Shown here in pieces: positions 45,915 to 55,709 of a DNA stretch of 64,000 bases (its first letter is position 1; each line of letters begins with the position of its first letter). The DNA is from Gymnodinialimonas sp. 57CJ19. Lineage in GTDB: Bacteria > Pseudomonadota > Alphaproteobacteria > Rhodobacterales > Rhodobacteraceae. The stretch spans positions 1,338,001 to 1,402,000 of the forward strand of contig NZ_CP151587.1 of the NCBI RefSeq assembly GCF_038396845.1, read 5' to 3'. A model generated the notes under the pieces. The model was not told the origin of the DNA and did no database searches. It saw only the letters and a list, made by a program, of their open reading frames with translations. Both the position numbers and the translations under genes were made by a program.

Positions 45915-46592
45915 ATGGATCGCTTTTTCTCACTCTACTTACCGTTCTCACGGTTTGCAGCGAATACGCTGATCCTGAGCTGTGTTAGTCTAATTCCACT
46001 CCTGCTGTTCTATGTTGCGCTCACACCAGGTTTTGGCTCCATGCTTCTGGAAAATGGTCCAGCATTGCGGCGCTTCCTAAGACAAGTTCTTACAAATGGC
46101 ATTCCCGTGGTGTTCGCGGTCAACTACCTGAGTTTCTTCCTTTATGCTTTCTCGGCCAAGAGACAGGGAACTCACTCGTCACCCATCCTCATCCTCATAG
46201 TAGACCTGCCAGCCAGGATCTTTGTTTTTGTCGCGTTGCATGCCTTCATCTATTTTGTGTCTGCCGACTGGTTCGGTTCATTTGGTGGTGATCGATGGCA
46301 AGCGTTGCGCGTGGTCGGCCCGACCCTCGCACGATCAGCGATGTTCGAGAACATTTCAGGAGTTTACCTCTACGCAACAATAATCAGCGCGGTACCGCTG
46401 TATCTAAACGTGATCTCAGTGCTTCTTGCGGGGGAAGGACGAATGAGCCGAAGAATCCAAGGCAAGCTGGCTTGGCTGGGAAAGGGCGGTATAGCAACAT
46501 TGAGGGTGCTGAGCGCGTTTGTCTATTTTGGGCTCTTCACGCTGCTATTGACGGCGTTGGCCAACCTGATCGTTGCATTGCAAACACCTTGA
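45915..46592 (+). CDS. Unrecognised integral membrane protein
   Basis: A 225-residue protein with about six hydrophobic segments (TLILSCVSLIPLLLFYVAL; IFVFVALHAFIYFV; VLSAFVYFGLFTLLLTALANL). No family recognised. The ATG at 45915 (MDRFFSLYLPF) is preferred because the 29 residues from an upstream ATG (45828) look unlike a real N-terminus. Its base composition seems lower in GC than its neighbours. It could be an accessory of mobile or metal genes; nothing more can be said. Confidence 0.55.
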   Translation: MDRFFSLYLPFSRFAANTLILSCVSLIPLLLFYVALTPGFGSMLLENGPALRRFLRQVLTNGIPVVFAVNYLSFFLYAFSAKRQGTHSSPILILIVDLPARIFVFVALHAFIYFVSADWFGSFGGDRWQALRVVGPTLARSAMFENISGVYLYATIISAVPLYLNVISVLLAGEGRMSRRIQGKLAWLGKGGIATLRVLSAFVYFGLFTLLLTALANLIVALQTP

Positions 46593-46642
46593 TCGGCAAA
46601 GGCCAGTAGTTGAGCCCTCGCCATGTTTTTCGCACAAACCAA

Positions 46643-47191
46643 TTACTGCCCGTCAAGCTCGGGTGTTGCAACCGGTCCGCCCTGTAAGTCAGTGATCAGC
46701 GCGCGCATTTCATCGATTTCAAGACGCTGCGCCTCGATGATTTCGTTCGCAAGCGACTGCACACGAGGGTCTGAGAAAGTAGCACGTTCACTGGTCAGGA
46801 TCGCGATGGAATGGTGCGGGATCATGGCACGCATCCAGCTAACGTCTTCCACGGTCGACTGGCTTCGAACAAGCCAAAGCGACCCCGCAAACACGATGAT
46901 CGAGCCGATGAATATCGCCGAGTTCGCCGCTTTATTACGGTACATTCCCAGCATGAACAGTAGCATCACGGTGGCCATCACAGCCCCCATGACAAACGTC
47001 ATGTAGAACCGCGTCTCGCTAAAGAACACATGATCAAGCGCATAGGTGTTGAGGTACATCAGGCCGAACATGATGGCTGTTGCCGTGCCGACCATCGCAA
47101 AAAATCGACCGTATGAGCCGTGGCCTTGGTCACTTGCAGAGGTGTCTCCGGATTTATGGCGGGTTTGGTTGGTCGTATTGGATACTGACAT
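46643..47191 (-). CDS. DUF305 family membrane protein
   Basis: A 182-residue protein with three hydrophobic segments followed by a DUF305 domain (MRAMIPHHSIAILTSERATF; QRLEIDEMRALI). DUF305 is a ferritin-like copper-associated domain common in metal islands. The HH motif and Met-rich part may bind copper. It is divergent from the Rieske gene, with 180 bases between them. Confidence 0.82.
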   Translation of the reverse strand: MSVSNTTNQTRHKSGDTSASDQGHGSYGRFFAMVGTATAIMFGLMYLNTYALDHVFFSETRFYMTFVMGAVMATVMLLFMLGMYRNKAANSAIFIGSIIVFAGSLWLVRSQSTVEDVSWMRAMIPHHSIAILTSERATFSDPRVQSLANEIIEAQRLEIDEMRALITDLQGGPVATPELDGQ

Positions 47192-47323
47192 TCGATCCTC
47201 CAAGATTAGTTGTATAATTGAGAAACGACATTCCAGCGTGGGAGGGTTCCAGCGGTTTCGGGTTTTCTTGGCTTGGGGGTCCGACAGGGCTGATCTCCCG
47301 GTCTGCTTCTTTCAAGAATGCTC

Positions 47324-47354
47324 TTGAGCTTCCAGCGCAGGAAGGGAGCATGAT
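47324..47354 (+). promoter_or_regulatory. CueR-type promoter of the solitary Rieske gene
   Basis: TTGAGC, 19-base spacer TTCCAGCGCAGGAAGGGAG, then CATGAT. The spacer shares TTCCAGCGCAGGAA exactly with the box at 57469. The -10 overlaps an ATG (47350), so transcription would start after that ATG and it is not the Rieske start. Confidence 0.72.
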
Positions 47355-47372
47355 TGATTCATTTCAGCAACT

Positions 47373-47921
47373 TTGGACACTGCACCTCGAAGGGACTTCC
47401 TCTTTTACGCGACGGGTGCCGTCGGCGCGGTTGCCGCGAGTGCGGCGGTGTGGCCGTTGTTCAACTCGATGAACCCAAGCGCGGATGTGGTCGCTCTTTC
47501 CAGTATTCGAGTGGACATCTCCGGTCTCACGGTCGGAAGCCAGTTGACGGTCGAATGGCGGGGCAAGCCGGTTTTCATTCGCTACCGGACCGAGGGCGAA
47601 ATAGCCGAAGCCCAAGCGGAGGACGTCAGCGCCCTGCCTGACTCCATAGCGCGTAACCCAAACGTTCCCGACGCAAGTATCGCCAGTGATGCAAACCGAG
47701 CGGTATCAGACCGGCCAGAATTTTTAGTTATGATTGGGGTTTGCACACATCTTGGGTGCGTTCCGATCGGCGACGGAGCTGGCGATTTTGGCGGGTGGTT
47801 CTGCCCGTGTCATGGGTCTCACTACGATACATCCGGGCGCATTCGCAGAGGACCGGCACCTGAGAACCTTCATATACCCAAGTTGGATCTGTCTGGTGAT
47901 TTGATCTTAACGTTGGGTTGA
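47373..47921 (+). CDS. Rieske iron-sulfur protein (bc1-type), no partner cytochromes nearby
   Basis: A 182-residue ubiquinol-cytochrome c reductase Rieske subunit. It has the Tat-type start ([17 protein letters not shown]) and the cluster motifs CTHLGC and CPCHGSHYD, with normal length. No cytochrome b or c1 genes follow. The start is a TTG at 47373; the strong-looking ATG at 47350 is in another frame and sits inside the predicted -10 box. It may be a copper-induced replacement for the housekeeping Rieske subunit. Confidence 0.88.
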   Translation: MDTAPRRDFLFYATGAVGAVAASAAVWPLFNSMNPSADVVALSSIRVDISGLTVGSQLTVEWRGKPVFIRYRTEGEIAEAQAEDVSALPDSIARNPNVPDASIASDANRAVSDRPEFLVMIGVCTHLGCVPIGDGAGDFGGWFCPCHGSHYDTSGRIRRGPAPENLHIPKLDLSGDLILTLG

Positions 47922-48040
47922 AGCGCGTAACTTCGTACCTGCTCGCTTATGCGTTTGTGACAATCAGATCCATGTTGTCGCCACTTTGACGCGGATCATG
48001 TTGGCTATGCTCCTGCAACATCTCGCACGCAGACTTCACG

Positions 48041-48445
48041 TCAAGTGTTCCTGATATTGCCCGCTTCGCCCAGAGAAGACAGGATTGGACAATCTGGCCT
48101 GTGATCGCCTGCACACGCCGAGATAAGGGATGCTAAGGTTCCGCGCATGTCGTCCAAGTCGCGGATTTTCCGCTCAATTTCCTCCAAGTGTTCTTGTGCA
48201 ATTTCCTTCACCTCAGCGCTGGTCCGGCTGTCATCCTCATAGAGCTGCAACAGGTTGCGGCAGTCCGCGATAGAAAATCCTAACGCCCGCGCGCGCCCTA
48301 AAAACGCGAGTTTGTGGGCGTCTGTTTCCCGGAACGATCGGTAGCCGTTTCCACTGCGCAATGGCTTTATCAGCCCGATATCCTCGTAATAACGGATAGT
48401 TTTTGTAGGAACGCCTGCCATCTTGGATACATCGCCGATGTTCAT
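48041..48445 (-). CDS. cueR: CueR-type copper-responsive MerR regulator
   Basis: A 134-residue MerR protein: HTH (MNIGDVSKMAGVPTKTIRYY), coil, and the Cu(I)-binding loop CAGDHRPDC, the two-Cys pattern that distinguishes CueR from zinc sensors. GGAGAG precedes ATG 48445. It lies 31 bases after copA on the same strand, so it is made from the copA transcript and probably controls the TTGACC-TTCC boxes of this island. Confidence 0.92.
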   Translation of the reverse strand: MNIGDVSKMAGVPTKTIRYYEDIGLIKPLRSGNGYRSFRETDAHKLAFLGRARALGFSIADCRNLLQLYEDDSRTSAEVKEIAQEHLEEIERKIRDLDDMRGTLASLISACAGDHRPDCPILSSLGEAGNIRNT

Positions 48446-48476
48446 GATTGTCTCTCCTGTGCATTTGCGGCGGGAA

Positions 48477-50999
48477 TCATTCTGCTGCCATGGGTTGTAG
48501 GCTAGGGGCGGGTATGGTTTTTGGCCCATCACCTCCACCCTCCCGCATCGCGGGTTGGATGCGCCGCAATCGAAGCGCATTGGCCAGAACCGAGACGGAC
48601 GACAATGCCATCGCCCCTGCGGCAAAGACTGGTGACAAGAGCACTCCGAAAACTGGGAACAGGACGCCTGCTGCAACGGGGATCAAGGCGGTGTTGTAAG
48701 CAAAGGCCCAGATCAGGTTCTGCCTGATATTCCGCATGGTGCGCCGCGATACTTCAAATGCGTTCACGACGCCTGCCAAGTCGCCAGACATTAGAACGAC
48801 ATCAGCGGATTCGATCGCCACGTCGGTGCCAGTGCCAATTGCGATACCGACATCAGCGTGCGCAAGGGCAGGGGCATCGTTGATGCCATCGCCAACAAAC
48901 GCAACTTTGCGCCCGTCTCCCCGCAATTCGTCCAATGCGCGGACTTTGCCATCGGGAAGCACACCGGCTACGATCTCATCAATGCCGATTTCAGCCGCTA
49001 TAGCTTCTGCTGTTTCGCGTTTATCACCGGTGATCATGGCAACCCGTAGGCCGAGATCGTGCAACGCCTGAATAGCGGCTGCGCTGGCCGGTTTGACCGG
49101 GTCTGAGACGGCGATGACAGCCGCAACCTTCCCGTCTATGGCGGCAAAAAGCGCTGTTCGGCCTCTGGTTGCAAGCTCGGTTTCCGTTTCTTTCAGGCCA
49201 CCCAATGCGATGCCTTCACGCTCCAGCAGTCGGTCAGCACCGACCAATACGTCATGCCCGGCCACTTGGGCCCGCACTCCGTATCCGGGGATCGCTTCAA
49301 AGCTGGTAACGTCCGCACGGGCGACGTTTTCCTGACGGGCCATGCGCACAACCGCTTCGGCAATCGGGTGTTCGGATTGCTCTTCGACTGCAGCGACAAG
49401 CGAGAGCAAATCCGCGCGCGTGAACCCGTCGGCAAGTTCCAACTCGGTCAATTCTGGCCGGCCCGCCGTGATCGTCCCGGTCTTGTCGAGGGCAACCACG
49501 CCGACGTCGACCAACTGCTGCAAGGCATCACCCTTGCGGAACAGCACGCCCATCTCGGCCGCACGTCCTGTGCCGACCATAATCGAGGTTGGCGTCGCCA
49601 GTCCCATGGCGCAGGGGCACGCGATGATCAGGACCGACACACCGGCCACTAGCGCAAAGGTGATTGCCGGATCGGGACCTACGACCAGCCAAACAGCGAC
49701 GGTTAAGGCAGCTAGCGCCATCACGGCAGGCACGAACCACATGGTCACGCGGTCCACCAAAGCCTGGATCGGAAGTTTCGCACCTTGGGCGTCCTGCACC
49801 ATGCGGATGATCTGTGACAGCGTCGTATCGGCACCGACACGAGTCGCGCGAAAGCGGAAGCTGCCTGCGCCGTTGACCGTGCCACCTGTCACTGCATCGC
49901 CTACGGTCTTGCCCGCTGGAATGGGCTCACCGGTGATCATGCTTTCATCCACGTGGCTGCTGCCCTCGACGACCTCTCCATCCACGGCAATCCGCTCACC
50001 GGGACGCACGATCAGCACGTCGGCTTCCACGATATCCTCTAGCGCCACATCGACGGGTTCACCGTCGCGCAGCACCCGGGCTGTTCGGACTTGCAGCCCC
50101 AGAAGTTTTTGAATGGCGGCCCCTGTTCGCCCTTTGGCACGCGCCTCAAGGAACCGACCAAGAAGGATCAGCGTCACAATGACGGCAGCGGCTTCAAAAT
50201 AGACCGCGCGCGCAACATCGGGCAGAAGCGATGGCGCAAAAGTTGCCACAAGGGAATAGGCGTAGGCGGCGGAGGTTCCGACCGCGACCAAGGAATTCAT
50301 ATCCGGGGCACCCTTCAGCAGTGCCGGAAATCCCTTGAGATAGAAGCCTCGACCGGGCCCAATCAGCACAATTGTCGTTAGGACGAACTGGATCAGCCAA
50401 CTGGTCTGGTGGCCGATGGTTGCCCCAATGAACGCGTGGGCGCCCGGAATGACGTGGGCTCCCATTTCGAGGACGAAGACAGGTAGAGATAAAGCAGCAG
50501 CAAACAGCGTTCGGCGCAAGGCGAGCTGAGCTTCCTCTTCCTTCTCAGCAGACCTATCTAAAGGCGCGTCCGCCTCTATCACGTTCGCTGGGTACCCCGC
50601 GTCTGTCGATGCAGCCGCAAGGTCGCTTGGCGCGATAACGCCCTCCAGAAAGGTAATCATCGCCGTTTCAGTCGCCAAATTGACCGAGACGTCCAAGACA
50701 CCGGGCACCTTCGCAAGCGCCTTGTCCACGCGACCGACACACGACGCGCAGGTCATGCTTGCGATGTTGAGCGTCACGCGCGCAGTGCGCGCTGGATAGC
50801 CCAAATCGCTCAACGTGTCCGCTGCCTGCTTCAAGCCTTGGGCGTCTTCAACGACCAAGCTGGCGCTTTCTGTGGCGAGGTTCACATGCACATCACTGAC
50901 GCCGCCAATTGCAGTCAACGCGCGGTCCACGCGGCCAACGCAAGAGGCGCAGCTCATGCCGTCAATACTCAAGGATTTTGACGTCGATGTCGGTAGCAT
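48477..50999 (-). CDS. copA: Copper-exporting P1B ATPase CopA
   Basis: An 840-residue Cu(I) exporter with two N-terminal HMA domains ([28 protein letters not shown]), the membrane CPC ([12 protein letters not shown]), DKTGTIT, and [15 protein letters not shown]. The copper-type helix 7/8 residues are in [11 protein letters not shown] and [16 protein letters not shown] CueR-type promoter lies directly upstream (51030-51060), divergent from the copZ promoter. It is co-transcribed with cueR. Confidence 0.95.
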   Translation of the reverse strand: MLPTSTSKSLSIDGMSCASCVGRVDRALTAIGGVSDVHVNLATESASLVVEDAQGLKQAADTLSDLGYPARTARVTLNIASMTCASCVGRVDKALAKVPGVLDVSVNLATETAMITFLEGVIAPSDLAAASTDAGYPANVIEADAPLDRSAEKEEEAQLALRRTLFAAALSLPVFVLEMGAHVIPGAHAFIGATIGHQTSWLIQFVLTTIVLIGPGRGFYLKGFPALLKGAPDMNSLVAVGTSAAYAYSLVATFAPSLLPDVARAVYFEAAAVIVTLILLGRFLEARAKGRTGAAIQKLLGLQVRTARVLRDGEPVDVALEDIVEADVLIVRPGERIAVDGEVVEGSSHVDESMITGEPIPAGKTVGDAVTGGTVNGAGSFRFRATRVGADTTLSQIIRMVQDAQGAKLPIQALVDRVTMWFVPAVMALAALTVAVWLVVGPDPAITFALVAGVSVLIIACPCAMGLATPTSIMVGTGRAAEMGVLFRKGDALQQLVDVGVVALDKTGTITAGRPELTELELADGFTRADLLSLVAAVEEQSEHPIAEAVVRMARQENVARADVTSFEAIPGYGVRAQVAGHDVLVGADRLLEREGIALGGLKETETELATRGRTALFAAIDGKVAAVIAVSDPVKPASAAAIQALHDLGLRVAMITGDKRETAEAIAAEIGIDEIVAGVLPDGKVRALDELRGDGRKVAFVGDGINDAPALAHADVGIAIGTGTDVAIESADVVLMSGDLAGVVNAFEVSRRTMRNIRQNLIWAFAYNTALIPVAAGVLFPVFGVLLSPVFAAGAMALSSVSVLANALRLRRIQPAMREGGGDGPKTIPAPSLQPMAAE

Positions 51000-51029
51000 T
51001 GCGGCTCTCCTGAAAAATCTTCAGTTAGA

Positions 51030-51060
51030 CACATAGGGATTCCAGTAGCTGGAAGGTCAA
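51030..51060 (-). promoter_or_regulatory. CueR-type promoter of copA
   Basis: On the minus strand: TTGACC, 19-base spacer TTCCAGCTACTGGAATCCC with the dyad TTCCAG...CTGGAA, then TATGTG. The best match to the classic CueR promoter in the window. Confidence 0.9.
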
Positions 51061-51085
51061 GGGGTGGAGAATTTAATTTGAGGGA

Positions 51086-51116
51086 TTGACCTTCCGGCGC
51101 AGCAAGCTTGCACAAG
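51086..51116 (+). promoter_or_regulatory. CueR-like promoter of copZ (degenerate)
   Basis: TTGACC, 19-base spacer TTCCGGCGCAGCAAGCTTG, then CACAAG. The left half-site fits; the right half-site and -10 are weak. Confidence 0.5.
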
Positions 51117-51150
51117 GTTCCTGAAAAACTTCGAGAGTTAAGGAATAGTC

Positions 51151-51345
51151 ATGCGATTCAACGTACCAGAGATGAGCTGCGGCCACTGCAAGTCAGCAAT
51201 TGAAACCGCCGTAAAGGGCGCTGATCCAGCCGCGACGCTAGACTTCGATATGCCTAAGCGAGCTATCGAAATTGAAAGCAGCCTGGATGGCTCGCAACTT
51301 CAGTCCGTGATGAAAGATGCCGGCTACGACTCCGCAGTCGCCTAG
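51151..51345 (+). CDS. copZ: CopZ-type copper chaperone (HMA domain)
   Basis: A 64-residue cytoplasmic metallochaperone. Cys pair in MSCGHCKSAIETAV binds Cu(I); the rest is one betaalphabetabetaalphabeta HMA fold. It would load CopA. It lies divergent from copA with back-to-back CueR-type boxes. Confidence 0.92.
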   Translation: MRFNVPEMSCGHCKSAIETAVKGADPAATLDFDMPKRAIEIESSLDGSQLQSVMKDAGYDSAVA

Positions 51346-51388
51346 CAGGGGGCATCGGCAGCCAAGCGCAAAGGTTGCTAAGGCAACC

Positions 51389-51976
51389 CTATGCGGTCGT
51401 CACCTTCGGATAGAGGTGGACCCGTGCGCCAACGTCGACGCGTGGGTACAAATCAATGACGTGTTCGTTAGTAAGTCGAGCACAGCCATTAGATACCGCA
51501 GAACCGATTGTGCTTGGTGCATTGGTCCCATGGATACGAAGATACGTGTCATGGCCATCGTCGTCATAGAGGTAGAGTGCTCTGGCCCCCAACGGATTGT
51601 TAGGTCCGCCTGGCATGCCGTCTGCAAACCTAGCGTATTGCTCCGGATTGCGCCGGATCATTGCATTCGTCGGTCGCCACCACGGCCATTCCGCTTTTCT
51701 GGCAACTGTGAATACACCAGACTCGTATAGCCCCGTGCGCCCTACGCCAACGCCATACCGAATGGCACGACCGTTCTCCAACATGAAGTAGAGGTGGAAT
51801 TCGTCGGGTACGACGTGGACGTCGCCGGGCAACCAGTTCGGCTGTCTGGTGTTCACCAACTGCGGCAGAAAATGCTCAGGCAAGGTAAACGGGTGTGCAG
51901 ACACAGCGGACGCCCCAAGCAGTCCCGCAGCGCTAAGGCCGAATGAGAATTTTCTGCGGCTTATTCCTGATTGCAT
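51389..51976 (-). CDS. L,D-transpeptidase (YkuD), copy 2
   Basis: A 195-residue exported YkuD enzyme. Signal (SRRKFSFGLSAAGLLGA) with twin Arg; catalytic block HGTNAPSTIGSAVSNGCARL. It is a paralogue of 30289-30930: both contain RKAEWPWW/RKVEWPHW and NPLGARALYLY/NALGSRALYLY. It converges on copZ. Its own upstream region shows no obvious CueR box. Presence of an L,D-transpeptidase beside copA may relate to the known copper sensitivity of this Cys-dependent enzyme class. Confidence 0.88.
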   Translation of the reverse strand: MQSGISRRKFSFGLSAAGLLGASAVSAHPFTLPEHFLPQLVNTRQPNWLPGDVHVVPDEFHLYFMLENGRAIRYGVGVGRTGLYESGVFTVARKAEWPWWRPTNAMIRRNPEQYARFADGMPGGPNNPLGARALYLYDDDGHDTYLRIHGTNAPSTIGSAVSNGCARLTNEHVIDLYPRVDVGARVHLYPKVTTA

Positions 51977-52118
51977 CGACAATACTCCCATAGATATTTT
52001 TCCGTCTAATCAACGATCATTAAAATTCAGCTTCCAATCGATTCACGCCTTCGTGAACACGGTATTCGGAAATCAACTGTTGCAAGCCTATCTCAAAGAG
52101 CTGTTGCGCGGATCCCAT

Positions 52119-52856
52119 TTATTCTACCGCTGAGGCCCGGACCTCATCCACATAGGCTTGAAGTAACGACTGCTCCACGGCGCCCGGAACAAGGTTGTCG
52201 CCAATGATGAATGCCGGCGTTCCAGTGACACCTAAAAGCTCAGCAAGCCGCATAGAGGTGGCGATATGCTCTTCAACCTCTGGTGCTTCCATATCGGCCC
52301 GCAATTGCTCAATATCGAGGCCGATTTCACGGGCGATCATCAGAACGGATCGCTCCTCGGCGCGGCCATCCATTCCCATCAAAGCCCAGTGAAATTCTTC
52401 ATAAAGCCCCTGTTCTCTCGACGCGAGAGCTGCGCGGGCAGCAAAGACGGATCCATCCCCAAGAATAGGCCATTCACGGTAAACAAACCGCACACCGGCA
52501 TCGGCTTCAATCAAACCTTCAACTGCAGGCTTCACACGGCGACAGTAGGGGCAGTTGTAGTCGAAGAATTCCACGATAGTGACATCGCCTTCGGCGTTAG
52601 CAAGGACAGGAGCGTTCGGATCTTGCTCCAATAGAAGCCGCTGTTGGGCGATCACGTCGGCGCGGGACGCAGTCTCTGCTTCTGCGGCCCTTTGATCGAG
52701 GATAGCGAAGACCTCAATTAAGATATCAGGGTTCTCCAAGAGTGTTTCGCGCACCAGTTCGCGCACGCGGTCCTCAGTAACAGTGTCTTGCGCCGTGGCT
52801 GCCAGAGGCAAAACCGCAAGCGTCATGACAAAAAGAATTCTTCCAAGAGTTCGCAT
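52119..52856 (-). CDS. DsbA-family thiol oxidoreductase (CPYC), last gene of the oxidase-cytochrome operon
   Basis: A 245-residue exported protein: signal (FVMTLAVLPLAATAQ), a helical N-terminal extension (ETLLENPDILIEVFAILDQ, as in BdbD/DsbG-like bacterial proteins), thioredoxin strand TIVEFFDYNCPYCRRV, and cis-Pro loop VTGTPAFIIG. Start ATG 52856 is chosen because AAGGAG lies eight bases before it; the ATG at 52865 is too close. The preceding cytochrome gene stops at 52858, so the start overlaps closely. Confidence 0.9.
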   Translation of the reverse strand: MRTLGRILFVMTLAVLPLAATAQDTVTEDRVRELVRETLLENPDILIEVFAILDQRAAEAETASRADVIAQQRLLLEQDPNAPVLANAEGDVTIVEFFDYNCPYCRRVKPAVEGLIEADAGVRFVYREWPILGDGSVFAARAALASREQGLYEEFHWALMGMDGRAEERSVLMIAREIGLDIEQLRADMEAPEVEEHIATSMRLAELLGVTGTPAFIIGDNLVPGAVEQSLLQAYVDEVRASAVE

Positions 52857-52857
52857 C

Positions 52858-53346
52858 TTATCCATCTCCTTGTGCGGACAATTCCGCCTGTGTGCGCTCG
52901 GCTTGACCCTCACGCTGGCGGTCGGGCCAGGTCGATTGGATGAAAGCGAGAATATTCCAGATTTCTTGGTCAGATAACGTGTCAGCCATCCCGGGCATGC
53001 CGCTGTTAAACTCGACCCCAAGGCGTGCCATCATTTCGCGACCGCCTAAAGCTGTGTAGTTGAACAGAAGCCCATCTGTGTGGTGCCACGTATGGCCAGT
53101 GGCGTCGTGCGGCGGCGCGGGTAAAACACCGTCATCATCTGGGATTTGCCAATCCGGCTGCCCCTCAAGATTGGCTCCATGGCAGGCCGCGCAATTGTCG
53201 GCGTAAAGAGCAGCGCCTTGCAGAATATCGACGGTGTTTGGCATCACTGGGATGGCCTCTGCGTCGCTTTGCGCTGTCGCGGACCAAATGCCAAATGACG
53301 CTGCGGCGAGCACTGAGAGTAGAAGGGCAGGGGCCAAAAACCTCAT
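52858..53346 (-). CDS. Monohaem c-type cytochrome
   Basis: A 162-residue exported protein: signal ending ATAQS, haem motif CAACH in ADNCAACHGANLEG, and distal Met in NSGMPGM. The loop HDATGHTWHHTDG is unusual, with extra His that could bind copper. It overlaps the multicopper oxidase gene at its 5' end. It is a plausible electron acceptor or donor for that oxidase. Confidence 0.9.
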   Translation of the reverse strand: MRFLAPALLLSVLAAASFGIWSATAQSDAEAIPVMPNTVDILQGAALYADNCAACHGANLEGQPDWQIPDDDGVLPAPPHDATGHTWHHTDGLLFNYTALGGREMMARLGVEFNSGMPGMADTLSDQEIWNILAFIQSTWPDRQREGQAERTQAELSAQGDG

Positions 53347-54737
53347 GCGACCCGTACCCAGGTCATCATTCCCGATGCAGCATGGGACAGCATATGGCAG
53401 TGGAACAACCAATCGCCGGGGTTGTTCGCAACGAAGGCGATCTCTCGCTGCTGGTCGCTGCCAACCAAGAGTGTATCGCGCATCGGACCGAGTGTTTCAT
53501 CTGCCAGAACTTCGCGAAAATGCATCCCGTGCAGGTGCATCGCGTGGGGAAACGAGGTGTCATTTGAAATCCCGAGACGCACCGTTTGCCCGCGATCAAA
53601 TGCAGCCAAGGGCTCCTCAGTCATCCCGACGGTTCCGTTGAAGGCCCAGAATTGGTTCGCGCGGGCCAGTTCGCGGAAACTCATCATCTCACCATTGTAG
53701 ATGGCTTGCCGCATGCCGCCCATTGCGCCGCCTGACATCTCGAGGGCCACGCGGGTGACTTCGCCAGATAGGTTGATCATGTGACCGGGGTTCGGAGGCA
53801 ACGCCTCTGGTGCCGGTCGGCGGGCGAGGCTTGCCTGTCCGCGCACCTGAAACGTGACTTGCGGTGTGCCGCGCCCGTCCTCGGCGCGAACCAGATACGC
53901 AGAGGTTCCATCTTCGGCCACGACGTCGACGATAAGGTCCACGCGTTGGCCAGGGCCAAGCACGAGGGTGTTCGTGAAGGGCTCAGGCGTTGGCAGCGGC
54001 ATTCCGTCTAATGCGACGATCCAACCTTCCAAACCTGCCAGTCCCAGACCAAAAATCCGTGCGTTGGCGGCATTGATCAACCGCAGACGAAGCCGCTCAT
54101 GACGTTGCGCTGTCATCATGCGATCATAGATGCCGTTCGTGGTGGTCAGGTTCCCATTTCGGCCGCCATGGCTGCGTTCATGAGAGTTTTCAAACTCGGG
54201 AAAGATCTGTGCGGTTTCGGGGTCGATCAGCCAATCGTCAAGTACCATGACCTCGTCGCGATCCACATCGATCGCGTCAGGCTCGTCCACGATCAAAGCA
54301 CCATGCAAGCCGCGTGCAACCTGTTCGGTGGATTGATTGTGAGAGTGATACCAATAGGTCCCGGCATCCGGCACTTCAAAGTCGTAGTTGAAGCTATCCC
54401 CAGGCGCGACAGCGTCCTGAGTTAAGCCCGGCACGCCATCCATGGCGTTATCTATGCGGATGCCGTGCCAATGCACTGCACTGGCTTGCGGCAAGCTGTT
54501 CACAAACTGACGTTGAAGCCGCGCCCCTTGGGCCACGCGCAGAACGGGGCCAGGCGCAGTGCCGCCATATCCCCAGATATCGGTGCGCGGATACCCGTCG
54601 GGTGCCAGTTGAACCGAGGCGGGCATCGCCTCCAGGCTCTCAAAAGGTATGTTGGCGCGCGCCACGCGTGGCAGGCCAGCGCCGAACAGGCCGATCGCTG
54701 CGGCTGATGTCGCCATGAATTTTCGTCTGTCTTGCAT
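53343..54737 (-). CDS. Multicopper oxidase, CopA/CueO type (copy 2)
   Basis: A 464-residue periplasmic oxidase with a twin-arginine signal (QDRRKFMATSAAAIGLFG). The copper motifs HWHGIRIDN, WYHSHNQSTEQ, HLHGMHF and HCHMLSHAASGMM are present. It has a Met/Gly-rich segment (MSGGAMGGMRQAIYNGEMM) not seen in copy 1, similar in position to the Met-rich insert of copper-resistance oxidases. It is part of an operon with four c-type cytochromes and a DsbA. Confidence 0.92.
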   Translation of the reverse strand: MQDRRKFMATSAAAIGLFGAGLPRVARANIPFESLEAMPASVQLAPDGYPRTDIWGYGGTAPGPVLRVAQGARLQRQFVNSLPQASAVHWHGIRIDNAMDGVPGLTQDAVAPGDSFNYDFEVPDAGTYWYHSHNQSTEQVARGLHGALIVDEPDAIDVDRDEVMVLDDWLIDPETAQIFPEFENSHERSHGGRNGNLTTTNGIYDRMMTAQRHERLRLRLINAANARIFGLGLAGLEGWIVALDGMPLPTPEPFTNTLVLGPGQRVDLIVDVVAEDGTSAYLVRAEDGRGTPQVTFQVRGQASLARRPAPEALPPNPGHMINLSGEVTRVALEMSGGAMGGMRQAIYNGEMMSFRELARANQFWAFNGTVGMTEEPLAAFDRGQTVRLGISNDTSFPHAMHLHGMHFREVLADETLGPMRDTLLVGSDQQREIAFVANNPGDWLFHCHMLSHAASGMMTWVRVA

Positions 54738-54800
54738 GATCTCTCAAGTCCTTTGACATGCAGGTGACCCGGGCAGATCAATCCGCCCGGGCTGTATTTT

Positions 54801-55706
54801 TCATTCAAGATCAGGCAGGTCTTCACCCGGATCCATTACATATGTCGCGATGGCCAATCGGTCCTCTGGCGTCAGGAAGCTGGTGCCATACTGGACAACC
54901 TCCCCCATTCCGCCGCCGAACACATCGCCCGACGGCGTGATCCCCGTCTCAAGCGCATAAACGATCGAGTCGACCGTCCATCCCTGTTCAATCAGATGTT
55001 CAATCTGAATGGATGGCGCGTGGTCACCGCCGGGCAGATCATCATTACCGGCATAGAATGCTGTCTCAAGACGTGCGCCTGCGATGTTGCGGCCCGTGTG
55101 GCATGCACCGCAATGCGCCGCGCCTCGGGCCAACTCGCGCCCCCGGTTCCAGACATCGTCACGCCCCTCAACCGGTTCTGTGGCGGGATCGCTCAGGAAC
55201 GCGGCCCGCCACAGTTTGAGGCCCCACCGCATGTTGAATGGGAAGCCGACCTCATGTTCCGGCGCTACTTCCGCCACCGGTGGCACGGTTTGGAATGCAG
55301 CCCAAAGGTCGGCGATATCTTGATCTGAGAAATCACCATAAAACGGGTAGGTGAAGCTCGGGTAGTAGGGGTCTCCTTCAGGGCTTACACCTTGGCGCAC
55401 GGCCATCGCGAAGTCCTCAATGCTCCACTGTCCTATGCCATTCTCGGGATCGGTCGTCAGGTTTGGGGAATAAAAGGTCCCAAACGGCGTCGCCAACTCG
55501 ACACCCCCGGCAAGGGGCGCGCCTCCTCCTTCAAAGTTTGTGTGACAGGCGATGCAACCACTTGCGCGCGCCAAATAGGCCCCGCGTCCTGCATCGCCTG
55601 GAAGTTCAATCCGCTCCGGTGCAGCGCCAACAGGCCACAGGAAGACTGCTCCCGCAGTCCCCGCGACGGCTGCCGCCAATACGCTTCCGAGCATCCAAAC
55701 CCGCAC
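54801..55706 (-). CDS. Dihaem c-type cytochrome (alcohol-dehydrogenase cytochrome type)
   Basis: A 301-residue exported cytochrome with two CxxCH motifs (ASGCIACHTNFEG; AHCGACHTGRN). The block GGVELATPFGTFYSPNLTTD and the layout resemble the cytochrome subunits of PQQ alcohol dehydrogenases, although a third haem is absent and no dehydrogenase is nearby. Here it more likely passes electrons to or from the multicopper oxidase. It lies 64 bases upstream of that gene and four bases after the c-prime gene. Confidence 0.9.
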   Translation of the reverse strand: MRVWMLGSVLAAAVAGTAGAVFLWPVGAAPERIELPGDAGRGAYLARASGCIACHTNFEGGGAPLAGGVELATPFGTFYSPNLTTDPENGIGQWSIEDFAMAVRQGVSPEGDPYYPSFTYPFYGDFSDQDIADLWAAFQTVPPVAEVAPEHEVGFPFNMRWGLKLWRAAFLSDPATEPVEGRDDVWNRGRELARGAAHCGACHTGRNIAGARLETAFYAGNDDLPGGDHAPSIQIEHLIEQGWTVDSIVYALETGITPSGDVFGGGMGEVVQYGTSFLTPEDRLAIATYVMDPGEDLPDLE

Positions 55707-55709
55707 GGG

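Noticed and set aside
47215-47260. Possible minus-strand MerR box upstream of the DUF305 gene
   Set aside because: The dyad is poor and no -10 fits a 19-base spacer.
47350-47372. ATG 47350 with purine-rich upstream as start of the Rieske gene with a frameshift
   Set aside because: The purine tract is half of a CueR-type operator and the ATG lies in the -10; a TTG start at 47373 explains the gene without a frameshift.
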